From the NCBI GenBank assembly GCA_012845835.1, contig JABAKD010000021.1, positions 13,246,295-13,310,294 on the forward strand: DNA of 64,000 nt, written 5' to 3'. Shown here one piece after another: positions 12,926 to 23,269 of this stretch (the first letter of the stretch is position 1; each line of letters starts with the position of its first letter). The position numbers and the translations under genes are program-made. This stretch comes from Undaria pinnatifida (Eukaryota; Sar; Phaeophyceae; Laminariales; Alariaceae). A model generated the notes under the pieces. The model was not told where the DNA came from, did no database searches, and saw nothing but the letters and a program-made list of their open reading frames with translations.

Positions 12926-13290
12926 GTATTCGAAAACACGACTCTGATATATACGATAATGAAGTCTAGAACATCAACCAAAACGTACACGTGTAGCAAC
13001 AACCACGTGGTTTCAACAGAGTATGTATTCAAAAACACCGCCCTGATACAATACAAGAACGAAACCTAGAACATCAGCCAAAACGTACACGTATTGCAAA
13101 ACCTACGCGGTTACAAAATAATATGTATTCGAAAACACCACTCCGAAACAAAACGATGACGAAGTCTAGAACATAAACCAAAACATACACGTGTAGCATC
13201 AACAACGCGGAAACACCACTTTGAAAAAATAATTCGATAACCAAGTCTAGAATATCAACTAAGACATACGTGTAACAAAAACCACGCGGA
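12926..13290 (+). repeat. Minisatellite, about 80-100 bp unit, 4 copies
   Basis: Four tandem units, each with GAAAACACCACTC-like text, then GAAGTCTAGAACATCAACC, then AAAACGTACACGTGTAGCAAC and an ACCACGCGG end. Units start near 12930, 13028, 13129 and 13205. Copy 2 of the large duplication holds only two units (20079-20272). Confidence 0.8.
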
Positions 13291-13435
13291 CACACGCCAC
13301 ACTCAAAATATATACGTCCGCATACGACCACCAGTCAAATAATGGAACCCATATACCCTGGGTGCAAAATTGATGTCCCTACGAGTCAGAAACATCACAG
13401 TCTACATGATGTCTTCATACAAACCTAAAAGTGCG

Positions 13436-13765
13436 TCACAACTGCTCGTTGCCAAATGACAGGTTCATCAAAAACGCAAGACCAAACAGAACAAGAGACG
13501 GGGTAATCGCAGAGCGCAAACCATTATAGCATTCGCCTACCACATCACCTCCTTTGCAATTGGTTTTGGGTTTCAGCGAACTGGGTCCAACGCATGCCCG
13601 TAGTGTCTCAGGTGGAGTGAGGAGCGGTAGTAAAAATGAAGTGCGCTGCTCGATAACCTGTTCCTGACCGTCGGTATACTGAACAATCTTCGGGCCGCGT
13701 CTTCTCTGTGTCAGGTGCATGAGGAATTCTTTTGTCGCTTTCCAAGCAAGCGGTTGCGTTGGCAT
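13436..13765 (-). CDS. Conserved ORF of unknown function with C-terminal hydrophobic segment
   Basis: Minus-strand frame of 109 codons from an ATG. The first half is polar and contains LTQRRRGPKIVQYTDGQEQ; the middle is Pro/Cys-containing (TPPETLRACVGPSSL, then KTNC and GECYN). The end, after about residue 85, is a hydrophobic stretch (SLVLFGLAFLMNL) that could be a membrane segment, followed by FGNEQL. The diverged copy at 20410-20755 keeps the middle of the protein almost unchanged, which hints that this frame was once under selection. I do not recognise a family. It may be the last exon of a larger gene, because the frame has no obvious start signal. Confidence 0.4.
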   Translation of the reverse strand: MPTQPLAWKATKEFLMHLTQRRRGPKIVQYTDGQEQVIEQRTSFLLPLLTPPETLRACVGPSSLKPKTNCKGGDVVGECYNGLRSAITPSLVLFGLAFLMNLSFGNEQL

Positions 13766-14139
13766 ATACTACCTGGCTTGATATAAAGGAAAAGAAAACC
13801 ACTCAGCGATTACCCACTGAACGTTAGGGCATGTTCTCATGAGCACCACTAACAAGAGCACCGGGCATGGACGCGCCACTACAGGACCACAACATCTTCG
13901 ACGACAGTGGGGAGAAAACAGGACGTGTAATCGTACAATATAGTCTATAATAATGTGAAGAGTAAGTACAGACAGGTATGTTAACACTGCGGTAAACCAC
14001 ACGACCAACCTATTACGCAGGGTATTTCGTGCCTCCATCCGTTTACATGATTGCCTCACAACCTCTACCATACCAAACGTAGTAGCATATGCCTAACCAA
14101 GTAAAGTCACCCTAGCGTTCAATACGAGTGACATCGCAT

Positions 14140-14770
14140 ATATACGACATCGCATGCCCACCTCGCCTGCTGTATTTGTAAGATGTATCTCTGTCTTAAG
14201 GTTGGCGACCTCAGAGCCGCACAGCCGCACTGTAAAAATCATAATAAGCTTGAAATCGTACATTTGAGACAATAATACACATATATTTGAGACAGTAAAA
14301 ATTTGAAAAGGAAGCACAGCCAGATGTGGTAAAATTGCGGTAAACAACCTTTCCAACCCATTACGTAGGGTATTTCGTACATACCGTCTGCATGATCGAC
14401 CCCCAACCTATGCCAAGCGAAGTATGACTAACGAGGTAACATAATTGAACGCGTGTATACCATGTATGACTAACAAGGTAACGTAATTGAGCGCATGTAT
14501 ACCAAGCGTTCATTGGAAAAAAACAAAACTGACGATTGGCATTTCTCCTTCTAGTGCTCAATGGCGGAGACGGTGCATGGCCACATACATCACACCTTGC
14601 ATGTTGTATTTGGCAATACCTATCTCTTTCTTAAAATTAGCGATGTCAGAAAATAATGAGAACTGTATGATGGTGATGACAAACGAAGCATGACCACATC
14701 ACCTCGCCTGATGTATTTGGCAATACGTATCCCTTTCTAACAATTAGCGATGTCAGAAAAAAATGGTAAC
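14140..14770 (-). repeat. Three diverged copies of an approx. 65-bp block
   Basis: Blocks at about 14155-14215, 14590-14655 and 14695-14760 share TCACCTCGCCTG...TGTATTTGGCAATAC...TTAGCGATGTCAGA in the plus orientation. Read on the minus strand the first gives EVANLKTEIHLTNTAGEV and the second gives DIANFKKEIGIAKYN, so the spacing of hydrophobic and charged residues is similar. Related blocks recur at about 21115-21180 and 21430-21495. Whether this is a decayed repeated exon or only a repeat cannot be told here. Confidence 0.5.
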
Positions 14771-14999
14771 TACAAATGTTCTGAAAACAATCTAGCTTTC
14801 GATCCATGTACAACAACAAATTATTGAGATTTATAACGTTTTTTACTACACTTAAACACTGGGTTGAATGCTGCATCTAACATCGAAGCTTTTAGAATAG
14901 TAAACATTACCAGGCAGATGATATAAAGGGATGTATTCTTGCTACAATCGTCAGGTTTGTCCCCTTCAAGCATATATAGTTTCCGCGCACATATGGAAA

Positions 15000-15730
15000 T
15001 GTCCCGCCCCCCCCTCCCCTCCTCTTCCCCCGATCCCTATTGTTCAAAACCCCCCCACCCCATTCCCCCCCCCCGCCCCCCGTCCCCCGATCCCTCCCCC
15101 CCCCCACCCTTCACGCTTAGTTTGTCCAGACCCAATCACAATCGAAATCGGCCAGAGTAATAAACACCTATAAGCAGTTGATATCACGTCATTATCTTTC
15201 TGACCATTCATTACGTATTTTTCATTCATTCCCCCCACCCCCCCAAAAAACCACCCCTCCAACGCCCCCTCTTTTCCGACCACCCGCACTATCGCGTAGA
15301 CCTAGCACCACGCGTATAACAAGCCCCTACTTATCTTTGATCTCTTAGCCGGAGTGTATTTCAATATTATTTGTGACCTAAACCTCGTAAACCCCTCCCT
15401 ACCTCCCTTCCTTTTCTTTTATCTCTCCCTTGCTCAAACGCCCAACCTAATATTAAAATCCGCCAGATAAAAAAATACTTCACGCACTGGATATCACTTC
15501 ATTATCTTTCAAGAGCCATCCATGCCGCTGCTCCCTCTCCCCTCCCTCCCGCCCCGAACGCCCCGTCCTCCCCCACCACCCGCTTCATCGCCTAGACCTA
15601 GCGCCACACGTATACAAACCCCTCACCTAAAACGCGTTATTCCCCCCCCCCCGCCCCCTCCCCCCCCACCCCTCCCCCCGTCCCCACCCCCCACCTCCCC
15701 AACCCCCCCAACCCATCACACCCCTACCCC
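15000..15730 (+). repeat. C-rich islands with long poly-C runs
   Basis: Plus-strand C runs of 6 to 11 separated by A, T or G, at about 15005-15110, 15230-15245 and 15640-15720. Further islands lie at about 15895-15910, 16015-16100 and 16515-16555. Pro-rich frames through these runs are composition artefacts. The minus strand would be G-quadruplex-prone (inference). The same islands recur in copy 2 at about 21855, 22240-22265 and 22710-22730. Confidence 0.75.
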
Positions 15731-16174
15731 GTCAAACACTCTGCCCTCTCTCTACTCACTGATTGTACGACTTACCCTACGATATACATAATAAACTGAT
15801 GGATTCTTTCCACAACCGTCGCATTTATCCCGTCAAAATATTGTATAGTGTCCACGCACAGATGAAGCTGCCCCACGCGCCCCACCTCTGCCCCAACCCC
15901 CCCCCCCCCCATGATAAACTGGTGCATTTTTTTCTTATTTTTTGCAAAATCGTCAGATTTATCCTCTTGAAAGGATTTATAGCTTCCACGCACAAATGGC
16001 CCGCCGTCCGCTCCCCCCCCTAAATTCCCCCCCCTCCAACCCCGCTCGCCTTTGATCAAAATCAGGCCCCCCACGTCCATCCAAACTCCGCCCCCCCCTA
16101 ACCGGTTATACTACTTGCAGGATTCCCTTGATAAACGGATACATTTCCCCCCACAGTTGTTATATTTTTTCTCC

Positions 16175-16385
16175 CTCAAAAACGGATTTTCAAGTTTCCG
16201 CCCGCAGACTGACTAACATCCCCCTGTTGACCCTGATAGCTACACTGTAGTTGTAAGGGGAGTCGCCGACCTATATTTTTAACGAGGACACACAGCTCGT
16301 AATACGCGCGATTAGGGTATCACACACAGCTTGCAAAGATGAGTTTCGACGAAATCTTCGACCTCACAGCTGGTGTGTATTTTCA
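16175..16385 (+). repeat. Conserved module ending in ATGAGTTTCGAC...GTGTATT
   Basis: About 210 bp that recurs with unusually good conservation. Order: TTCCGC..GCAGACTGACTAACATC, CCCTGTTGACCCTGATAGC, TACACTGTAGTTG, GGAGTCGCCGACCTATAT, GTAATACGCGCGATTA, GTATCACACACA, then ATG at 16339. The frame from this ATG reads MSFDEIFDLTAGVYFHFS and then stops. Other copies are at 16685-16880 and 23075-23265, with a decayed one at 22070-22195. The conservation could reflect a promoter plus first codons of a gene family, or the end of a mobile element. Confidence 0.6.
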
Positions 16386-16684
16386 TTTTTCATAATATGT
16401 ATAATGACTTACACGATATATATGATAAACTGGTTTATTCTTTCTAAAACCGTCAGAGTGATCCCCTAAAATGGTATATATTTTCCATGCAAAAATTGAC
16501 CTGCCCCAAGCGTCCCCTCCTCGTCCTCCCCCCCTCCCGCCCCCCTTTTCATCAAAATCAGACCCCATGTCTTTTAAACCTCTGCCCTCCCCTCACCGGA
16601 TATTCGACTTACAGGATTCACTTGATAAACTGATGCATTTCCCTCCACAACTGTCAGATTTTGCCCCATTCAAGAAACGGTTTT

Positions 16685-16880
16685 ATAGTTTTCGCGCACA
16701 GACTGACCAGCATCACCCTGTTGACCCTGATAGCCACACTGTAGTTGCAAGGGCAGTCGCCGACCTATATCCTTAATAAGGAAACACAACCTGTAATACG
16801 CTCGATCGAAGTATCACACACAGTACTTGCAAGGATGAGTTTCGACCATATATGCGATCTCACAGCTGGAGTGTATTTAA
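16685..16880 (+). repeat. Conserved module, second copy
   Basis: Same order of blocks as the copy at 16175-16385. ATG is at 16835 and the frame reads MSFDHICDLTAGVY before diverging. It is followed within 30 bp by an inverted copy of its last 44 bp, forming the hairpin at 16835-16950. Confidence 0.65.
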
Positions 16881-16950
16881 CTTATTTATACGATTATACA
16901 AAATTAAAAAACACTCCAGCTGTGAGATCGAAGATTTTGTCAAAACTCAT
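16835..16950. repeat. Long hairpin from inverted ATGAGTTT...GTGTATT copies
   Basis: The left arm, 16835-16878, begins ATGAGTTTCGAC and ends AGCTGGAGTGTATT. The right arm, 16907-16950, is its near-complement, beginning AAAAAACACTCCAGC and ending CAAAACTCAT. Arms of about 44 bp with a few mismatches enclose an AT-rich loop of about 28 bp. Such a head-to-head junction could be the inverted end of a mobile element or a folded RNA if transcribed; neither is shown. Confidence 0.75.
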
Positions 16951-19864
16951 ATTTTACTTATATTTATTTGTTACTATATTTAATTTGTGTGTGGAGTTAT
17001 CCCATCCCTCGTGTGTATATGATACACGGAGATCGGGCTTGGCTAGCCAAGGTCTACAGGTGTGTGTGCAGTTGTTATTTGGGGAGCAATTGCGGCACAA
17101 TCGCATAATGACCGACGTGAGACAAATCAATTCCTCGGGGTCCATATTTTGATCTCTGGTGTAATTATGAAAAAAGTAATTAAATCACTATCAGGGGGAT
17201 ACAAACGTCGATCATTATTGACCATGGAAAAGTCAAGAAATAGTGAAGCAATTTAAAATATTTTTTTTGTCTGTTTTGCCGACACCACGACTGGAACGTC
17301 GGATTAGGCTTCTTTCACAATTATTAGCCAAAAGGCGTAGCTCCTCCCGGATCATATACATACGTCGTCGGCCGATGTTAGGAGTAATGACATCAACAGC
17401 CAAACACAGTTATGATAGAGGGCCGGGTAGTAAGTACGTCACCTCAACGGAGGGTGAGGGTGACTTATCCGGACAGTTACCACGGCAAGTCCGACAAATG
17501 GCACCACGGCGTGAGGGGGGAAACCGATGATCGATCGGACAATAACCAAACAAACAGTCTGATAATGGTCAAACAAAAACACGGGTGACGTTCAAATTGG
17601 TCGATTTGAAAAATACTTCACAATTGCGTATAGATGGAATTGCGAGGGTGGGGAGTTTCAGGTTTTTTTTTTTGCAAGTCCGGGAAGATACTCTATCAAA
17701 GGGATGACGGAACACGAGTCGGATTATAACAACGATACCTAACAACGAAGCATCTGGTATGAGCCGAATACGCTGTATGATACTGCTCATTTTCCGCGTA
17801 ATAAGGACATAATGCAAGATGGGCATGTACCAGGTAAGCGACAAGCATTAATGAGCGAGAACTACACGGTATACATGTAAATGTATATGTTCCGGTTTCT
17901 GTTCAGGTGAAGGCATTATGATAATCCCAAAGAGAAAAATACTTGCGTGTCAGGGTGAAACACGTCAATCCGTGAATGGCAAGGGCACGATGTAGGTTAT
18001 ACCAGCCAGGAGAGACAAAACGTTTCGCACAACGTAGTGAGGACCGGGCATGTATACATAGAACAAGAACCATGCAGTACTGCCTCATGAACGCCAGGAC
18101 ATTGTCCACGGAGCTACTAAACATGCCTGATATACAGCATGCGGTGCGTACTATACAAAATGCGCGGTCGTTCAAAAATAGCAACGAAACGTGATGACGA
18201 CAAACAATACGAGGTTTCCACCAGAGCAGGGGACGACCAGGAGAACAAGTGGGGTGAACTTGGCGTACACTTATTATAGCTATACACCTGGTTGAACAGG
18301 TACAGAAATATTTTTTTGTCGCCGCGCCTACCAAAACTGTTCGAGCGAGCAAACTCTACAAATACTACCTGGGGCATATTTCGTACAGACACACGTGTTA
18401 TTTAATTCGGTCGAACAAGAGTGAGGACCCGGCGCTAGATAGCGTCTAGCGCCACGGGCCACATAATCCAACAAGCTCTACCAACAAGAAGCGTACATGC
18501 TTATATTTATGGAGTAAATTCATACTTTGTGTAAATTCTTCGGGGCAATACGTCGCTGGGAAAAAACTGCACGACGATCGAATCAAGCTGGGGAATAAAT
18601 ATCGCACCAATAACCGGAGCGTGGACGTACTACATAGCATCCTGATCAATACCCGGCAAGTCGGACGAAACTTCAATGATTGCCTATAGTATCAACTCGG
18701 TCGTCAACGAAGTAAAAAGGCGTTCGAGACGGCACATGTTCAAAGAGGGGGGAGTCTGAACAATTTGGCACAGCCAAGGACTGACGCGTGAGAGTATACA
18801 GACTTATCGAGAAAACATAAACCCGCAAAACGCAAATCCGACGAAATGCACCACGGAGGGAGACTATCGTGCGATACCACCGTCTATCGGGAAATGGAGC
18901 CTGTTCATAGATGCTTTAATCTGAACAATTCTACAATAGACACCGCCAAGGACAGACGAGGGAGGGCGGGCTTGTTCTGAATGGTATCATGTCCGACGAG
19001 AAATAATACGACGTGAAGATAGTTTGAATTGGTTCGAAAAATCACATTTTAGTACTTCAAAGAGGTGTGTCTACCTGAATACCACTTAAAAACAAGAACC
19101 GGAAAGTGAGGGCGGACGTATCCAGATTACAGCATACTTGGGGTCACAACGGCGTAGTACGTCAACACGGGTGTCAATCAGAATAACACCTGAACGATTT
19201 AGTCTAGAGTAATAGTGCCATTCCGCGGGAAGGTGTAACATGTTGGGTTTGGGGCCAAACGTTTCTCCGACCAGCAGAGCTTAAAAGGACGTAAGTTCAC
19301 ACACAGATGGATCGATCATAACGATTTACGTTAAACATTCCGAGAGCAGGCCGTGACTGTTGTTAATCGAGCAAGCAACATATTTTCCACTGTTGGGGCC
19401 TGCTTACGACAATCACATCTCAGCTATGCAAGGCGGGCATGATGAACGTGCAGCGGATGCACAGACGCCATACACGCTACGAACGGCAGTTCGAGTTTTA
19501 GCTGGATCTCGATAAACGATTACACGGGCGGCGCATTGTATTCGCCAGCGTAACATTTGTTTGTCTAATGCGCACACATTTGTTTTTGTAGGCCAGCAGG
19601 AAATTGAAGTAATTGAAATATTTCGAAGAACGGATACTCGGACGGCCAATTAAAGGACACTGCCACATAACTGCAAAAAATAGGAAAAACACAAGAGATG
19701 CCTGATGATACATTAACACACGTACAGCGGGTACAGGATGATATTAATCTCGCAGCGGACGCCACGAAGTACTGCTCAAAATATCTTACGACATGCAATA
19801 TCACGGCAAGAGGAAAGACGGGCTGATATAGCAGATGTGCATATCAGCGACATGTTTACGCAGA
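16951..19864. other. No recognisable gene between the duplicated units
   Basis: Frames up to 149 codons occur on both strands, but none shows a motif I recognise or matches anything elsewhere in the window. A perfect small hairpin lies at 18431-18453. No RNA gene seen. Confidence 0.45.
18431..18453. repeat. Perfect 9-bp-arm hairpin
   Basis: GGCGCTAGA, a 5-base loop TAGCG, then TCTAGCGCC. The arms are perfectly complementary. The sequence stands alone in this window and has no T run after it, so a terminator reading is not supported. Confidence 0.6.
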
Positions 19865-20078
19865 CACTGGTACAAATACATAGTTGTCAAGGTTGGTTGT
19901 TGCATGTTTATCTTCAGGGATAGAGATGCTTGACAAAAAAACCGCGAAGGGGAACGTTGAAATTGTCGAACGTCCCTCGCAACTTCGTGTATAGCCTCCG
20001 AAGAATTTGTTTCGGCGTACATAAATACGTTTATTTGCGCACAGGGCACTTTTCACAACCACTGCAAACTAATACGTA

Positions 20079-20272
20079 TTCAAAACCACCACTCTGAAAT
20101 AACACGATACCGGAGCCTACAGCATCACCCAAGCCATACACGTGTAGCAACAACCACGCGGACGCAAAATAATATGTATTCGAAACCACAACTCCGAAAG
20201 AACACGATGACGAAGCCTAGAACATGAACCAAAACTTTCACGTGTAGCAACTACCACGCGGACACAAATTCT
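20079..20272 (+). repeat. Minisatellite, 2 copies
   Basis: Two units of about 95-100 bp starting near 20079 and 20179, each with ACACGAT..C.GAGCCTA or GAAGCCTAGAACATGAACC, then CACGTGTAGCAAC and ACCACGCGGAC. Counterpart of the four-unit array at 12926-13290. Confidence 0.75.
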
Positions 20273-20409
20273 CAAATTATATTGATGTTCACACACCAAA
20301 ACCACATGTACGTCCACATACGAATCCCAGTCAACAGATGGAACCCATATACCCTGGGAGTCAGAAACATCACATAGTCTACATATAGTCTTGAAACGCA
20401 CCTAACATG

Positions 20410-20755
20410 CCTCCAAACTGCTCGTTGCCAAACAACAGGTTCATCAAGAACGCAACAACAAACAGAACAAGTGACATGGTAATCGCCGCAGCACATATCA
20501 TTATAGCATTCGCCCACCACATCACATCCTCCGCAATTGGTTTTGGGCATCAGCGAACTGGGTCCAACGCATGCCCGTAGTGTTTCAGGTGGAGTGAGGT
20601 GCGGTAGTACAAATGAAGTGCGCTGCTCGATAACCTGTTCTTGACCGTCGGTATACTGAACAATCTTCGAGCCGCGTCTCCTCTGTGTCAGGTGTGTGCG
20701 GAATTTTATTTGACGTTTTCAAGCAAGCGGTTGCGTTGACATATACTACCAGGCT
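20410..20755 (-). pseudogene. Broken copy of the conserved unknown ORF
   Basis: Copy-2 counterpart of the frame at 13436-13765. The minus strand reads LTQRRRGSKIVQYTDGQEQ, then VLPHLTPPETLRACV and KTNC...DVVGECYN, nearly as in copy 1. It has an early TGA just after the start region, and a shift after GECYN is needed to recover the hydrophobic segment (about TMSLVLFVVAFLMNLLFG). Codon-level conservation of the middle part, with most differences silent or conservative, suggests real coding ancestry. Function unknown. Confidence 0.5.
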
Positions 20756-23074
20756 TGATGCAAAGGAAGGAACACTACTCAGATATCATCAACTACACGG
20801 TAAGTCATGTTTTCATGAGGACCACTAGCAAGAGCACCAGACATGAACTCGGAATGTACAGGACCACAACATCTTCGACGACAGTGGGGAGAAAACAGGG
20901 CGTTTAACCGTACACTAGGTAGTAACAATGTGAAAAAGAAGTACAGACAGATATGTTAACAAGAGGTAGACCGCACTACCAACCTTTTACGCACGGTATT
21001 TCGGGCCTTCGGCCGTTTGCATGATCGCCTGACAACCTCTACCATACCAAACGTAGTAGCATATGCCTAACGACGTAACGTCACCCTCGCAATCAATAAT
21101 CGTGACATCGCATGACCACGTCACCTCGCTTGTTGTGATTGTAAGACGCATATCAATTATGGAGTTGGCGACCTAGGAGCCCCACATCGGCATGGTAAAA
21201 ATCATGGGCGTAGGATCATTCTTTTGAGACAAAAAGGTAAAAAGGAGGCACAGGCAGATATGTTAAAATTGCGGTTAACCACACTACCAACCTATTACGT
21301 ACGGTATCTCCCGTACTTACCGTTTGCACGAAGAAACGTGACTGAGCGAGTGTATACTAAGCGTTCCTTTCAAAACACCGACGACTAGCATTTCTCCCTT
21401 TCGTGCTGAATTGCGGTGACATTGTATGACCACATATCACCTCGCCTGTTGTATTTAACAATATGTAATTTTTTTTCGTATAATTAGCTATATCAAAAAA
21501 AAATATTAACTACATGATTGACCTATCGATTGAAAAATTCTATATTTCGATCCATGTACAAGAGCACATTATGAAATCTTAACACATTGTCTACTACACC
21601 GAAAAACTGGATTGCAATTTACATCTAACACCAAAACTTGTTGCACCTAAAAACTGGGTCGCGTACATCTAACATCAAAACTTTTCACACCTCAAAACTC
21701 TGTTGCATACTACATCCAACATGAAACCTTCCAGAATAATAAACATTACCAGGCAAGTGATATGAAGGGATGTCTTCTTCTTGCCACAACCGTAAGATTC
21801 GCCCAGTTTAAGGGTTCATAGTTTCCGCGCACATATTGAAATGTCATGTCCGCCTCCCCCCCCCCTCTTGATCCCTCTTGTTCAAACGCCCCACCTAACA
21901 CAAAAAATCTGCCAGAGTAGTAAACACTACCAGCCAGCTGATATCATCTCTCACGTCATTATCTTCCTAGCCGTCCATGACGTAACTTTCATTCATCGCC
22001 TCCGCCCACCCCTCTCCAACGCCCCCACCTTCCACACCACCCGCACGATCGCCTAGACCTAGCACCGCGCGTGTAGCAAGCTCCTACATTTACGATTAAT
22101 ACGCGCGTTCGGAGTATCACACACATTGTGGCAAAAAGTTGAAGCAAAAAAAAAAAAATAATCGACCAAACCCCTTATCTAACAGCTGGAGTGTATTGTA
22201 ATATTTTATGTAACCTGAACCTCTCGGAAACCCTTCCCCCCCCCTTTCCCCCTTCCCCCCCTTCCTCTTTCTCGCTCTTACTCAAACGACCAACCTAATA
22301 TCGAAATCCGCCAGAAGTAACAAACACTTCCACGCCCTGTATATCACCTGATTAATCTTTTAAAAACCATCCATGCCGCTGCTGCATTTTCCACCCGCCC
22401 CCGTCGCCCTCAACACCCCCTCCGTCCCCGCCCCTCGCACAGTCGCCTAAACCTAGCCTCATGCGTAACGCAAACCCTTACATCTATGCGACCAAAAACC
22501 CTCCCGTACTCCCCCCGCCACCTCCCCCACCCCCGACCTCCCCACCTCCCAACCCCACCCCCACTCCCTCGAACATTCCGCTCTCTTGTCACTAGTTGTA
22601 CGATTTACAGGATATTCATGATAAACTGGAGCACTATTTTTCCAAAACCGTCACATGTATCCCCTTAATAGATGTATACTTTGCACGCATAGATTGAGCT
22701 GCACCGCCCGCCCCCCCCCCCCCCCCCCCCTCCCCTGTGCATTATTTTGAAACCCGGCAGATGTATCCCCTTGAAGTATATATTGTTTTTAGGCACAAAT
22801 TGACCTGCCCCATTAACCCCCGCTCCTTTTTCTGATTAAAATCAGGCCCCCAGGTCCTTAAAAACTCCGCCCTTCCCTAACCGGTTATGTGACCTACAAA
22901 ATTCACCCCCCCCCCCCCCTCTCGCCCCCCCTCCTTTGATCAATATCAGACCCTCAGGTCCTTAAACACTCCGCCCCCCCTCACCGGTTATTCAATATAA
23001 AGGTTTTACTTGAAAGTAAACTGATTCATTCCTTTTATAGCTGTCAGATTTTGTCCCCTCGAAAACGGGTTTTA

Positions 23075-23265
23075 TAGATTCCGCACACAGACTGACTAAC
23101 ATCACCCTGTTGACCCTGATAGCTACACTGTAGTTTAAAGGGGAGTCGCCAACCTATATCTGCAATGAGGACACACAACCCGTAATACGCGTGATCGGAG
23201 TATCTCACACCACTTGCGGAGATGAGTTTCGACAAAGCATTCGATCTCACAGCTGGAGTGTATTC
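23075..23265 (+). repeat. Conserved module, third copy
   Basis: Same blocks as at 16175 and 16685: CACCCTGTTGACCCTGATAG, GGAGTCGCCAACCTATAT, GTAATACGCGTGATCGGAG, then ATG at 23222. Here the frame stays open for 64 codons, reading MSFDKAFDLTAGVYSVF and on to 23416, the longest extension of the four copies. No family recognised. Confidence 0.6.
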
Positions 23266-23269
23266 CGTT

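Larger units (their letters stand above)
12700..16950. repeat. Large duplicated unit, copy 1
   Basis: First of two diverged direct copies. The landmarks occur in the same order in copy 2 (19865-23270): CATAGTTGTCAAGG...GCATGTTTATCTTCAGGGATA (12710), GTACATAAATACGTTT (12857), an 80-100 bp minisatellite, a minus-strand ORF, a block with GACAGTGGGGAGAAAACAGG (13905), TCACCTCGCCTG-type blocks (14155, 14695), C-rich islands near 15005-15110 and 15640-15720, and the module with ATGAGTTTCGAC (16339, 16835). Copy 1 is longer, mainly because of extra minisatellite units and an extra module. No terminal repeats were found that would define it as a transposon. Confidence 0.75.

Noticed and set aside
18431-18453. 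Hairpin as a bacterial-type terminator
   Set aside because: No T run follows and there is no gene upstream; the window is eukaryotic.
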